This document shows, piece by piece, positions 52,543 to 61,771 of a stretch of DNA of 64,000 nucleotides. A program made the position numbers and the translations under genes. Origin of the DNA: JAGMXM01 sp964458325 (GTDB lineage: Bacteria > Verrucomicrobiota > Verrucomicrobiia > Limisphaerales > UBA1319); NCBI GenBank assembly GCA_964458325.1, contig CAYWIM010000010.1, positions 1 to 64,000 of the forward strand, given 5' to 3'. How positions within the stretch are numbered: position 1 is the stretch's first letter; every line of letters begins with the position of its first letter. The notes beneath the pieces are model-generated. The model was not told where the DNA came from and did not search any database. It was given only the letters and a program-made list of their open reading frames with translations.

Positions 52543-53694
52543 TCAACGGCTGAGTTCGCCCAGGAGATCGAGGAGGGCGGCGCCGGCGGATTCGGAGGTG
52601 ATTTCCCGCAGGCAGCGGGTATCGATCGGGCATGTCCGCCGAAAGCAGGGGGCGCACGGCGCGGCCGACCGCAGGAGCCGGTGGTGCGGATCGTCCGGCA
52701 GGCCCGGACCGGTGAATGCCGGCGAGGTGCTGCCGAACGGGACGATCACGGGGGTGCCCACAGCCGCAGCTACATGCATCGGGCCGGTGTCGTTGGTCAG
52801 GAGCGCGCGGCAGGCTCCCAGCAGGACGCAGAGTTCGCGCAGGGACGTCCGGCCAGCCAGGTTGGCCATGGCAGCACCGCCGGGTTTCAAGGCCTCGATG
52901 GCGCAGGCAATCTCCTCGCATGCCGCGCGGTCCGAGCCTCCGCCGAACAGGAGCCAATGAACCCTGGCTCGGGCCGATACCTGGCGAACGGTGTCAGCGA
53001 ACCGGCCGGCCGGCCACCGCTTCGCGGGGCCGTATTCAGCCCCGGGATTCAGACCGACATAGCACGCGCCGGATGATGGCTCGAGCGAAAGACCGAACCG
53101 GCCGAGAACAGCTGCCGTTTCCCCAGAGGAGATGCGAAGGGAAGGCGGCGATGGGGACGGATCGGCGCCGATGGATGCCGCCAGATGCAGGTAGTGAAAG
53201 ATATGATGCGCGGCTCCAGGCGGCGGCGCAGAGGTCGGGGGGTTGACGAGGGCGCGGCGGATGGCGGCGACGGACCTCTTTTTCATGCAGGGGATGCCAG
53301 GGCGCGGCTGGATGGGATGGGTGAGGAATCCAGTCCTCCAGCGCCCTGCCAGGCCGGCGCGGCAGGGAATCCCGGCCAGCCAGAGCTCGAGGGCCGACCG
53401 GATCGAGTTGGGGAAGATGAGGCCCAGATCGAACCCGCCTGCCCGGAGGCGGCGGCCGATCCGCCAGCACGACTCGGATGGATCAAAGGAGATCGTACGA
53501 TCGAGCGCGGGGTGATCGATCCACAGGTCGGCCAGTTTGGCGGGCGTCAGCAGGGCGATGTGCCAATGGGGGAACCCCTCGCGGAGCCGCATCATCGCGG
53601 GAGTCGCCATGACGGCGTCGCCCAGCCAGTTCACGCCGCGGATCAGGAGGCGCCGGGGGGCGGGATCATCCCGCGGAGGAAGCGGTGGGCGCAT
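52543..53694 (-). CDS. Glycosyltransferase family 9 protein (ADP-heptose:LPS heptosyltransferase II-like)
   Basis: 383 residues from MRPPLPPRDDPAPRRLLIRG. The N-terminal part reads VNWLGDAVMATPAMMRLREGF, the WaaF-type start, and the C-terminal half has GLNPGAEYGPAKRWPAGRFAD, LLFGGGSDRAACEEIA and LTNDTGPMHVAAAVGTPVIVPFGSTSP. It likely adds the second heptose to the LPS inner core. The start overlaps the acyltransferase gene by 29 nt, so the two are co-translated. Third gene of the operon lpxK, acyltransferase, GT9. Confidence 0.9.
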   Translation of the reverse strand: MRPPLPPRDDPAPRRLLIRGVNWLGDAVMATPAMMRLREGFPHWHIALLTPAKLADLWIDHPALDRTISFDPSESCWRIGRRLRAGGFDLGLIFPNSIRSALELWLAGIPCRAGLAGRWRTGFLTHPIQPRPGIPCMKKRSVAAIRRALVNPPTSAPPPGAAHHIFHYLHLAASIGADPSPSPPSLRISSGETAAVLGRFGLSLEPSSGACYVGLNPGAEYGPAKRWPAGRFADTVRQVSARARVHWLLFGGGSDRAACEEIACAIEALKPGGAAMANLAGRTSLRELCVLLGACRALLTNDTGPMHVAAAVGTPVIVPFGSTSPAFTGPGLPDDPHHRLLRSAAPCAPCFRRTCPIDTRCLREITSESAGAALLDLLGELSR

Positions 53695-54607
53695 GATGCG
53701 ATGGGGCCGCGGCTGGACGCGGCCGGGCCGGGATCGATTTCCAGCGGTTATGGACCCAGAACCAGTTGGGCGGGTCCCGGAGCACGGCGCGCTCGAAGTC
53801 CTGGTTGATATCCTGGGTGAGCTCGACGACCGATCGGAGGCGCCCCTGGTCGCGGAGGGGGATTTCGCGGCCGACCTCGAACGACCAATGGGCAAGCTGG
53901 TTTCGGAAGCAGTAGGCCGTGAACAGCCGGGCGTTGTAGCGGCGAGCGAAGATGGCGGGAGCCGGGCTTGTCGAGCATTCGCGCCCCAGAAATGGCAGGC
54001 GGATTCCGTGGCGGCCGGCATGCTGGTCCGCCAGAAGGCCGAGCATGAATCCGCGCTCGGTAAAGGCGGCCCGGAGCGCCGCGGCGTCCGTGCGGCGGTC
54101 GAAGAACATGCATCCGGTCCGTTCCCGCAAGGATTTGAGCAAGCGGTTGAGGCCGGGCTGGCGGAGCCCGCGGTAGGTGGCGGCGCCGCGGAAGGCGGGT
54201 TCGAACTGGGGATAGCGGGCGTAGAGCTCGAAGTTCCCAAAATGGCCGATCGCGATGACGCAGCTGCGCGGGCCGTGTTCGTTGCGGTCGGTCAGGAACT
54301 GGTCCGTGCCCGAGAATCGGAGGTGGCGGCCGATCTCGTCGACCGACATCGCAGCGGTCCGGATGGCGCAGGCGTAATTCTCGCCGAGGCGCCGGAAGTG
54401 TTCGCGGTTGAGCCGGGCGAGCTCGCGGGCAGAGCGGTCGGCGCCGAAGGCGAGCTGGAGGTTGTCGCGTGCGATGCGGCGGTGTCGGGCATCGAGGACA
54501 TAGGCGATGGCGCCGGCGGCGCGGCCCAGGCGGGCGACCCAAAGCAGTGGCAGTCCCTGGACACCGGATATCAGCACGCGAGCCAGAAGATAGAGGAGCG
54601 TGTCCAC
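53666..54607 (-). CDS. Lysophospholipid acyltransferase-like protein (LpxL/HtrB family)
   Basis: 313 residues. MDTLLYLLARVLISGVQGLPLL is a membrane anchor, followed by GAIAYVLDARHRRIARDNLQ. AIGHFGNFELYARY is the catalytic H-x4-E-type motif of the lipid A acyltransferases, LRQPGLNRLLKSLRERTGCMFF and GFMLGLLADQHAGRHGIRLPFLG are further family blocks. It most likely adds a secondary acyl chain to lipid A at the inner membrane. The ATG lies 4 nt after the lpxK stop. The C-terminal 28 residues, rich in P and A, overlap the next gene. Confidence 0.9.
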   Translation of the reverse strand: MDTLLYLLARVLISGVQGLPLLWVARLGRAAGAIAYVLDARHRRIARDNLQLAFGADRSARELARLNREHFRRLGENYACAIRTAAMSVDEIGRHLRFSGTDQFLTDRNEHGPRSCVIAIGHFGNFELYARYPQFEPAFRGAATYRGLRQPGLNRLLKSLRERTGCMFFDRRTDAAALRAAFTERGFMLGLLADQHAGRHGIRLPFLGRECSTSPAPAIFARRYNARLFTAYCFRNQLAHWSFEVGREIPLRDQGRLRSVVELTQDINQDFERAVLRDPPNWFWVHNRWKSIPARPRPAAAPSHHAPTASSAG

Positions 54608-54611
54608 GGTT

Positions 54612-55784
54612 TCAGCGGAAGCAGATCTGGCGCACGCAATCCTCGAACCCGCTGGCGCCGTGAAGAATGCGGATTTCGACGCGCATGAAATAGATGGGGA
54701 GGTCGCGGCGGTCGAGCTTGGGGAAGCGGACGGCGTCCTTCTGGGTGGTGACGATGGCGAGGGCCTGGCGTTTTTTGCTGCGATTGATGAAGTTGAGCAC
54801 CTCCTGCTGGGTGAATCGGTGGTGATCGGCGAAGCGTTTGCTGTAAACCAGCTCGGCTCCGAGCGCTGTCAGGCTTTGCTCGAAGCTGTCCGGCTGGGCG
54901 ATGCCGCTCAGCGATGCCAGGGGGCGGCCGTTGACGAAGTCCAGCCCCTGGCGCTCGCCCGTGAAGAGATCCTCGAAATAGAGAGGGTGATGGACGCACT
55001 CGATGATGGTGGCACGGGGGTTGAGCTGGGCGAGGCGGGCGCGGAGCTCGGTGCTGCGGCCGTTGCTCTTGGTGATGAAAATCGTGCCGGCCCGGGCCAG
55101 GTGCGAGGGGGGCTCGCGCAGCGTCCCGCGGGGAAGGAGGAAGCCGTTGCCGAACGGCTGCTGGCTGTCGACCAGGACGATGTCGCGCCGCCGGCCGCGC
55201 AATTTCCAGTACTGGAATCCGTCATCGAGCAGGAGGGTGTCGCACCCGTATTGCTCGATCGCGTAGCGGCCGCTCTTGACGCGGTCCTTATCGACAAGGA
55301 CGACGACGTCTTTGAGGTTGGTCGCGAGCATGTAGGGCTCGTCGCCGGCGGTCTCCGAATCCAGGAGGAGGGATTTCCCGTCGGAGACGATGCGGGGCGG
55401 GGTGGCGTCCTGGCGCAACAGGAGCCGGTTCCAGAGGCGCCGGTGGAGGGGCGGGGGTTTCGAGCGGTAGCCGCGCGAGAGGATGGCGACCGTGCGGCCC
55501 TGTTCCTGCAATGCGCGGGCGAATTTCTCGACCACCGGAGTCTTGCCGGTGCCGCCCACGGTCAGGTTGCCGATCGCGATGACCTGCACGCCCAGGGTCG
55601 AGTCCCGCAGGATGCGGACGTTGTAGAGGAACCGGCGGAACTTGACGGCCAGCGCGAACAGCTTGGACAGGATGTAGAGGGCAGCACGAAGGATCGCCGC
55701 CCTTTTGCCGCGGCGCTCCCCGGAAATCACTTCGAGCACGAAAGTCTCGGCGTTTTCCGTCCAACTGCGGAACCATTCGCGCAT
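54612..55784 (-). CDS. lpxK: Tetraacyldisaccharide 4'-kinase
   Basis: About 390 residues from MREWFRSWTENAETFVLEVI. LpxK phosphorylates the 4' position of the lipid A disaccharide in the inner membrane. GVQVIAIGNLTVGGTGKTPV is the Walker A P-loop (~70-83), with ILSRGYRSK, VSDGKSL..ETAGDEPYMLA and DTLLLDDGFQYWKLRGRRRDI as the family motifs. FALAVKFRRFLYNVRI may be the membrane-associating N-terminal helix. First gene of a three-gene LPS operon (lpxK, acyltransferase, GT9), which is good evidence that the cell has an outer membrane with lipid A. Confidence 0.94.
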   Translation of the reverse strand: MREWFRSWTENAETFVLEVISGERRGKRAAILRAALYILSKLFALAVKFRRFLYNVRILRDSTLGVQVIAIGNLTVGGTGKTPVVEKFARALQEQGRTVAILSRGYRSKPPPLHRRLWNRLLLRQDATPPRIVSDGKSLLLDSETAGDEPYMLATNLKDVVVLVDKDRVKSGRYAIEQYGCDTLLLDDGFQYWKLRGRRRDIVLVDSQQPFGNGFLLPRGTLREPPSHLARAGTIFITKSNGRSTELRARLAQLNPRATIIECVHHPLYFEDLFTGERQGLDFVNGRPLASLSGIAQPDSFEQSLTALGAELVYSKRFADHHRFTQQEVLNFINRSKKRQALAIVTTQKDAVRFPKLDRRDLPIYFMRVEIRILHGASGFEDCVRQICFR

Positions 55785-55986
55785 CCGAGCCCCAGTTTGC
55801 CAAGGGCCCGCCAAGGGGGCAAGGGCAAGTCGCAAGTCCCCATTCGAATCCGGGGGGATCGGCGCGGCGCGCCGAATGGGCGGCATCTATTGATCCACGC
55901 GCGTGCACGCGGCGCTTGCATTCTGGCGGCGGAAGCCTAATGCTGGGGCCGAGTCGAGGCTGCGGCGCCGCCGCGGCAGTGAACGC

Positions 55987-57870
55987 ATGAGCAACGAAAC
56001 AAATCAAATCGACCTGGACCTGCATTTCCTGCCGGCCTGGGCCCAGCAATCGGCTGAAGTCAACCGGTATGCTGATTACGAGGGCGACACAAGGGCTGGA
56101 GCCGACCGGCGCCGGGGCGATCGCCCCCCATTCCGGGGGCGTCCGGATGCGCCGCGGCGCGATGGTCCAAGGCCTGAAGGGCGCCCGCTCGAAGGCAGGC
56201 GGGAAGGCCGGCCCGACCGGCGGCCGGATCGGCCCGGCCGCCCCGGGTGGCAGGGACGAGGCGGGCCCGGACGGGGCGACCCCAGGGAACGGCGCGAGTC
56301 ACCCCCGCCATTGCCGGAGGTGGAAGTCAACATCGTGCCCGAGGAGCACGGCGTGGCCGGCCTCGCCCGACAGATCAAGCTGACCGGACGGGCCTATCCG
56401 CTGTTCGATATCGCCCAGTTGATCCTCAAGAAACCCGACCGCTACAACGTGCGGTTCGCCGCCATCAAGAAGGCCGAGGGCCAAGTCGCGCAGCCGCTCT
56501 TCCTGTGCTCGCTGGATGACACCCTCTGGCTGTCCGAATCGCAGGCGGCCGACCACGTGTTGCGGCGGCATTTTGACACGTTCTACCAGACGGATAAAAT
56601 CCCCGCCGACGCCCCCAAGGGTGTGTTCACCTTCGTCGCCCAGTGCGGCATCAGCGGGGTGATCCTGGGCCCGCCCAACTACCACGATTACCAGACCAAG
56701 CTGCGCCGGCTCCACGCCGAGCGGTTCGCGAACATGCCGTTCGAGGCCTATCGGGCTCGAGTCCGGATCGTCCGGGACGAAGCCGTCGTCAAACAGTGGC
56801 TCGAGGAGCAGAGCTTCCGGCTCGAGTACGTCTGCCTGAACGTGCCGGATCCGCTGAAGCTCTCGAGCCGCGAGGAGGTCGAGAAGCACTTTCGCGAAAC
56901 GCATCTGTCCAACGTCGTCCAGCAGGTCGACAGCCACATGATGAATGGCGTCGCGGCTCGGTCGCTGCCCAGCGGCCCGATGCAGGCCCTGGTCCGAGCA
57001 GCCTACGAAGATCAGCGGCGCTTCCCGCTCCGGCTGGCCACGGTGCTGAGCCAGATGTTCGCCGCCGAGGGGCTCCAGTTCTTCAAGGTCAATAAGGCCG
57101 TCACACACGTGTCCGTGGCCCGTCCGCGACACCTCGATATCACCTCCGCCCCGGTGTCCGACGGCATCAAGCGGATCATGATCTTCATCCTCGAGCATCC
57201 GGGGTGCAACCGGCGGCAGTTGATCGAGACCTTGGCGCCTCCGCCCCCGCTGCCCATCGTTCCACCCACGCCCCCGCCGATGCCGTGCCTCGAGACCCCC
57301 GCGCCCGCCCAGCCCGTAGGCGCGGGCACGGCCGAAGAGGCGCAACCTGCCGAAGCTGCCCCGGCCGCCCCGAGCGCCGAACCCGCCTCAGCCCAAGGGC
57401 AAGGGGCCGAACCCGCCGCAGCCGGGCCGGGCGCGGGCGAACCTCAGCCGACCGAAGAGATGAAGGCGGTGATCGGGGATCTGCATTGGCTGGTTCACCA
57501 GGGACATGTGATCGAGTTTGCCAACGGCTCGCTCGAGACCGCAAAACCGGCCCCTCCGCCCCCTCCGCCTCGGCCGCCAAGACCGTCGCCGCCTCGGAAG
57601 GCCGATGCGACGGCGGCGCCCGCCGATGCCGCGGCCGCGGCCGCACCGGTTGCGGGTGAAACAGCCCCGCCGGCGGCGGAGCCCGCCTTGACGGCGCCCC
57701 CTGAACCTCCGGTCGAAAGCCCCGCCGCGCCTGAAGCGGTCGCACCGCCATCTCCGCCAGAAGCCGAAGCGGCTTCGACGGCTGTTCCTGAAACGGGGCC
57801 GTTGCCGGCCGATGAGCAGCCCGCGGCAGCCCAACCGCCGCCCGCGGAGCCGCCGCCTCCAACGCCGTAA
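55987..57870 (+). CDS. Unrecognised protein with RG-rich N-terminus and Pro/Ala-rich C-terminus
   Basis: About 627 residues from MSNETNQIDLDLHFLPAWAQ. Residues ~30-110 are made of RG, RR, RP and GR repeats (GADRRRGDRPPFRGRPDAPR). A folded core (~115-410) reads IKLTGRAYPLFDIAQLILKK, VAQPLFLCSLDDTLWLSE, RRHFDTFYQTDKIPA, GVFTFVAQCGISGVILGPPN and VVQQVDSHMMNGVAAR, followed by VSDGIKRIMIFILEHPGCNR. The rest is Pro/Ala-rich apart from one conserved-looking stretch (MKAVIGDLHWLVHQGHVIEFANG). I recall similar proteins in other Verrucomicrobiota with no known role. No signal peptide; the RG-rich part suggests RNA binding, which is inference. Confidence 0.75.
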   Translation: MSNETNQIDLDLHFLPAWAQQSAEVNRYADYEGDTRAGADRRRGDRPPFRGRPDAPRRDGPRPEGRPLEGRREGRPDRRPDRPGRPGWQGRGGPGRGDPRERRESPPPLPEVEVNIVPEEHGVAGLARQIKLTGRAYPLFDIAQLILKKPDRYNVRFAAIKKAEGQVAQPLFLCSLDDTLWLSESQAADHVLRRHFDTFYQTDKIPADAPKGVFTFVAQCGISGVILGPPNYHDYQTKLRRLHAERFANMPFEAYRARVRIVRDEAVVKQWLEEQSFRLEYVCLNVPDPLKLSSREEVEKHFRETHLSNVVQQVDSHMMNGVAARSLPSGPMQALVRAAYEDQRRFPLRLATVLSQMFAAEGLQFFKVNKAVTHVSVARPRHLDITSAPVSDGIKRIMIFILEHPGCNRRQLIETLAPPPPLPIVPPTPPPMPCLETPAPAQPVGAGTAEEAQPAEAAPAAPSAEPASAQGQGAEPAAAGPGAGEPQPTEEMKAVIGDLHWLVHQGHVIEFANGSLETAKPAPPPPPPRPPRPSPPRKADATAAPADAAAAAAPVAGETAPPAAEPALTAPPEPPVESPAAPEAVAPPSPPEAEAASTAVPETGPLPADEQPAAAQPPPAEPPPPTP

Positions 57871-57989
57871 CCAAGTCCAGCCGGGGCGCGGCCGATCCGA
57901 AAATGGCTGTTCGGCTGGCGAGCTGTCGTTGGGGAGCCCGCGTGCGCCTCATCGGATGTCTTTGAGTCGAAAGAGAAAGGATTGCATCC

Positions 57990-60095
57990 ATGAATCGGAA
58001 TCGACATGCATCATCAGGAGTCTCATCCGTGCAAGCCGGCCGGGTCGTGCGCGGCGGACTCATGACGCGAGCTATAGGGATCATCGGGCTCTGGTTGGCG
58101 GCCGCCGCGGGATCGAGCGCGGGTTCGGAGCTGGCCTACCGGGACCTGGTGGGGCGATTGACTGATTTAGAGATCTTGACGCAGCCGCCGGTCGAGGGCG
58201 AGCGTTGCGCCCAGTGGTCAAGCTACGACCGCGCCAGCCGGTGGGACGCCGCGACCGGCAAGTATGCGGGTTGGGATGCCAACGGCGATGGAAGCGGCTA
58301 TATCCGCAAGGAGGGCGACTCGTTCGTGCTGGCCGAGATGGCCGGACCGGGCTGTATATGGCGGATATGGTCCGCGTTGCCGGAGAAGGGCCACGTGCGC
58401 ATCTATCTGGATGGCGCGGCCGCGCCGGCTGTGGATCTGCCGTTTGTCGGTTATTTCGATCGCGAGAACGAGCCGTTCACCCGGCCGGCTTTGGTGCACA
58501 CCGTCGCCCGGGGCTGGAACAACTACACGCCGATCCCCTACCAGAAATCATGTAAAATCGTCGCGGATGCCGGGTGGGGCCGGTATTACCAGTTCGTCTA
58601 CAGCACGTTTCCGGCTGGCACGCGGGTTCCCACATTCCGGCGGGCGGTCAGCGCGGCGGACGCTCGAGCGCTGGATGAGGCCAACGCGCGGCTCGAAGCG
58701 GGGGAGCGATTCGCCGCAAGCGTCCCGGCTGGCAGCGCCATCGAGAGATTCCGTCCCGTGGTCCGTGTCGGGCCGGGAAAGCGGGCCGCCATTGCCCGTC
58801 TGAGCGGCGCCGGTGCGATCGTCAATTTCCGGGCGCGCCTGGATCTGCCCCAGTCCCCGGCGGATCGGACCGTGCTGCGGGAGCTGACTTTGCGGATGGC
58901 ATGGGATGGCGAATCGTCGCCCAGCGTCTGGTCGCCCCTGGGGGATTTCTTCGGGACGGCAGCCGGCGCCAACCGGTATGAATCCCTCCCGCTCGGGCTG
59001 GCCGAGTCGGGCTGGTGGTATTGTCACTGGTGGATGCCGTTTGCCGATGGCGCGCTGATCGAGATCGAGAACGACGGCTCGGAGGAGCGCGCCATCGAGT
59101 TCGAGGTGGACCGAGTCCGCTGGCCGCTCGAGCAGGCGGAGAGCCGCGCGCGGTTTCATGCCAAATGGCATCGAGACGCCTTCCTCCCCGCCGAGCCGGA
59201 GCGGGCGATCGACTGGACCATCCTCGACACCGCCGGCTCCGGGCGCTTCGTGGGAGTCATGCTGCACGTCTGGAACCCCCGAGGCTCGTGGTGGGGCGAG
59301 GGAGACGAGAAGTTCTTCGTCGATGGCGAGAGGTTCCCTTCGACAATCGGCACGGGCTCGGAGGATTATTTCGGGTATGCATGGTGCGATCCGGCCTTGT
59401 TCCAAAACGCGTTCCACAACCAGACCATCTCGATGGGGAACAAGGGCCACGTGTCGGTGAACCGCTGGCATATCGCCGATGCCATCCCGTTCCAGAAGTC
59501 CTTTGCGGGGTATATCGAGAAGTATTATCCGAACCGCCGGCCGACGCTCTATGCGGCAGTGGCCTATTGGTATTTGAAGCCCGGGGGCCGTGATCCCTAC
59601 GAGCCGCTGCCGCTGAGCGAGCGCGCCGGGTACTGGACCGAGATCGCCACCTGGAAAGCGCCGGGCGCCATCGAGGGCGAACAGCTCCGGGTCCTGCGCA
59701 AGACCGCCGGCAACCCGCACGAGCAGACGCTCGACCAATTCGAGGGCCAGTGGAGCAATGGGGCCCATTTGTGGTGGATTCAGGCCAAGCCCGGCGACCA
59801 GCTCGACCTGGCCATCCCGGTCAAGCAAACCGGCAAATATCGCCTGGCGCTCCAGATGACTCGAGCGCCCGATTACGGCATCGTCCAGCTGCGGCTCGAT
59901 GGGGTGGCCCTGGGCAAACCGATCGATCTCTACCACCCCAGCGTGGCCCCGACGGGGTTGGTCGATCTGGGCGAGCACGCCCTCTCTGCCGGCCAACACC
60001 GGCTCACTCTCGAAATCGTGGGCGCCAATTCCCAGGCCAAGAAATCTTACATGGCCGGTTTGGATTATGTGAAGCTCGACCGGCTCGATCCATGA
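57990..60095 (+). CDS. Secreted DUF2961 (GH172-type) glycoside hydrolase
   Basis: 701 residues. ATG 57990 follows AAAGGA by eight nucleotides; MTRAIGIIGLWLAAAAGSSA at 58062 is an alternative start and the likely hydrophobic core of the signal peptide. The DUF2961 fold shows AQWSSYDRASRWDAATGKY, DSFVLAEMAGPGCIWRIWS, FFVDGERFPSTIGTGSEDYFGY with E458 and AISMGNKGHVSVNRWHIADA-like strands. DUF2961 is now family GH172, whose members cleave alpha-D-fructofuranosides or alpha-D-arabinofuranosides; the GTGSEDYF block is conserved there. A beta-sandwich with QLDLAIPVKQTGKYRLALQM follows at the C-terminus. The stop overlaps hemB by ATGA, an unusual partner. Confidence 0.9.
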   Translation: MNRNRHASSGVSSVQAGRVVRGGLMTRAIGIIGLWLAAAAGSSAGSELAYRDLVGRLTDLEILTQPPVEGERCAQWSSYDRASRWDAATGKYAGWDANGDGSGYIRKEGDSFVLAEMAGPGCIWRIWSALPEKGHVRIYLDGAAAPAVDLPFVGYFDRENEPFTRPALVHTVARGWNNYTPIPYQKSCKIVADAGWGRYYQFVYSTFPAGTRVPTFRRAVSAADARALDEANARLEAGERFAASVPAGSAIERFRPVVRVGPGKRAAIARLSGAGAIVNFRARLDLPQSPADRTVLRELTLRMAWDGESSPSVWSPLGDFFGTAAGANRYESLPLGLAESGWWYCHWWMPFADGALIEIENDGSEERAIEFEVDRVRWPLEQAESRARFHAKWHRDAFLPAEPERAIDWTILDTAGSGRFVGVMLHVWNPRGSWWGEGDEKFFVDGERFPSTIGTGSEDYFGYAWCDPALFQNAFHNQTISMGNKGHVSVNRWHIADAIPFQKSFAGYIEKYYPNRRPTLYAAVAYWYLKPGGRDPYEPLPLSERAGYWTEIATWKAPGAIEGEQLRVLRKTAGNPHEQTLDQFEGQWSNGAHLWWIQAKPGDQLDLAIPVKQTGKYRLALQMTRAPDYGIVQLRLDGVALGKPIDLYHPSVAPTGLVDLGEHALSAGQHRLTLEIVGANSQAKKSYMAGLDYVKLDRLDP

Positions 60096-61144
60096 CCGGG
60101 TGGTCATCGGAGCCGGTCCGATCCGAACGCATCGCCATGCCAGCCTATCCTGCCGCGGGCTTCCCCGAGTATCGCATGCGCCGGCTCCGGCGGACGCCCA
60201 TGCTTCGCCAGCTGGTGGCGGAGACCAGGATCAGCGCTGACCAGCTGGTCTGGCCCTGTTTCGCCCGGCCCGGCCGGCGGCTGCGCCGGCCTGTGCCCAC
60301 GATGCCGGGAGTGTTCCAGCTCTCCCCGGACGAGCTGGTGCGAGAGGCCGGGCGCGCGGTCGAGGCCGGCGTGCCGGCGATTCTCCTGTTCGGGATCCCC
60401 GCCGCCAAGGATGAGCGCGCCAGCGGCGCCTACGCCCGGAACGGGATCGTTCCCCAAACGATCCGAGCCCTCAAGCGCGAGCACCCTGATCTCCTGGTGA
60501 TCGCAGATGTCTGCCTGTGCGAATACATGAGCCATGGGCATTGCGGAATCGTGCGAACCGGGGCTGGGGGGCCCCGGGTGGACAACGACGCCACGCTCGA
60601 TCTGCTGGCGCGATCGGCGGTCTGCTACACCGAGGCCGGCGCCGATCTGGTGGCCCCCAGCGACATGATGGACGGACGCGTCCGGGCCATCCGAGAGGCC
60701 CTCGACCATCGAGGCTTCACCGACACGCCCATCCTCTCCTACGCCGCGAAATTCGCATCCTCATTCTACGGTCCTTTCCGCGAGGCGGCAGAATCCGCGC
60801 CCCAGTTCGGGGATCGGCGGAGCTATCAAATGGATCCGCGCAACGGCCAGGAAGCGCTGCGCGAGGTGGCGCTCGATATTGCCGAGGGCGCCGACCTGGT
60901 GATGGTGAAGCCCGCTCTGCCTTGCTTGGATCTGATCTATCGGGTCAAGACCACCTTCGGATATCCGACCGCGGCCTACGCGGTCAGCGGCGAATTCGCC
61001 ATGATCAAAGCCGCAGCCCAGCGCGGCTGGCTGGACGAGCGGGCGGTGACGATGGAAACCCTGCTCTCGATGCGGCGGGCGGGAGCGGACATTCTGATCA
61101 CCTACGCGGCGGTCGAGGTGGCCCGGTGGCTGCGCGAGGGGTAG
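60092..61144 (+). CDS. hemB: Delta-aminolevulinic acid dehydratase (porphobilinogen synthase)
   Basis: About 350 residues from ATG 60092, which overlaps the previous stop (ATGA); ATG 60137 (MPAYPAAGFPEYRMRRLRR) looks more like the family start. HemB condenses two aminolevulinates to porphobilinogen. Schiff-base lysines are K220 in SYAAKFASSFYGPFREA and K273 in LVMVKPALPCLD. C141, C143 and C151 in DVCLCEYMSHGHCG are the zinc ligands, so this is the zinc-type enzyme. It supplies the product of hemL, at the left edge of the window, to the same pathway. Confidence 0.96.
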   Translation: MTGWSSEPVRSERIAMPAYPAAGFPEYRMRRLRRTPMLRQLVAETRISADQLVWPCFARPGRRLRRPVPTMPGVFQLSPDELVREAGRAVEAGVPAILLFGIPAAKDERASGAYARNGIVPQTIRALKREHPDLLVIADVCLCEYMSHGHCGIVRTGAGGPRVDNDATLDLLARSAVCYTEAGADLVAPSDMMDGRVRAIREALDHRGFTDTPILSYAAKFASSFYGPFREAAESAPQFGDRRSYQMDPRNGQEALREVALDIAEGADLVMVKPALPCLDLIYRVKTTFGYPTAAYAVSGEFAMIKAAAQRGWLDERAVTMETLLSMRRAGADILITYAAVEVARWLREG

Positions 61145-61163
61145 AAGCCGAACCCCGCGGATT

Positions 61164-61667
61164 CTAGCTGGCGCGAATGATGGCCCACAGGAGAAGGCCC
61201 ACCACGATCACGCCTAGCACGACCCCGGCGACGATGAAGGCCAGGTTGATCTTGTTGCTTTTCTTTCGGAACAGGGCGTCGGTGGGCAGGTTGGCCGGTT
61301 TGGCGCCCGGCTCCAAAGAGGACAGCTTGACGCCCGGATGCTTCGACTCGACGATTTGCTTGGGCTTGCCGGCCGCGTTCTTTTCGTCCTCGAGGCGGAG
61401 CTGAACGCCGCCGAGCTGGAGGATCTGGCCGAGCTTGAGCGCAGCTTCCTTGACGGGTTCACCGTTGATGAACGTCCCGTTGGTCGAGTCAAGATCCCGC
61501 ACGATGCAATCTGCACCGCGAATCTGGATTTCGCAGTGGTGGCTCGACACAGAAGGCTCGGAGATCTGGAAAGCATTGTCCTCCAAACGACCGATGGTAG
61601 TCTTCTCTCCCTTCAGGTCGTAGGAGCGCCCCGCAAAACCCTCAGTCAGCACAACTAGTTTGGCCAT
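61164..61667 (-). CDS. FHA-domain protein with C-terminal membrane anchor
   Basis: 167 residues. The FHA domain (~1-100) has TIGRLEDNAFQI, SEPSVSSHHCEI and DLDSTNGTFINGEPV, the phosphothreonine-binding set. After a KNAAGKPKQIVESKHPG linker, INLAFIVAGVVLGVIVVGLL (~143-163) is a single hydrophobic helix with only a short tail, so it is a tail-anchored type. FHA proteins read phosphorylation by Ser/Thr kinases; no kinase is in the window. Convergent with hemB, 19 nt apart; divergent from nothing. Confidence 0.88.
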   Translation of the reverse strand: MAKLVVLTEGFAGRSYDLKGEKTTIGRLEDNAFQISEPSVSSHHCEIQIRGADCIVRDLDSTNGTFINGEPVKEAALKLGQILQLGGVQLRLEDEKNAAGKPKQIVESKHPGVKLSSLEPGAKPANLPTDALFRKKSNKINLAFIVAGVVLGVIVVGLLLWAIIRAS

Positions 61668-61771
61668 AGGACGGTCAGGTGGGTAGAATTATCTTCAGCC
61701 GTCCCTCCAAGTCAATCGGTTTTATGAGCCCTCTGCGCTTTTGCGCTTTTTCCAGCGCCGAGGCCTCCGGA

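Noticed and set aside
49830..52553. 907-codon plus-strand frame opposite ppdK
   Set aside because: It is the antisense of ppdK, has no domain and owes its length to the high GC content; the minus-strand gene has all catalytic motifs.
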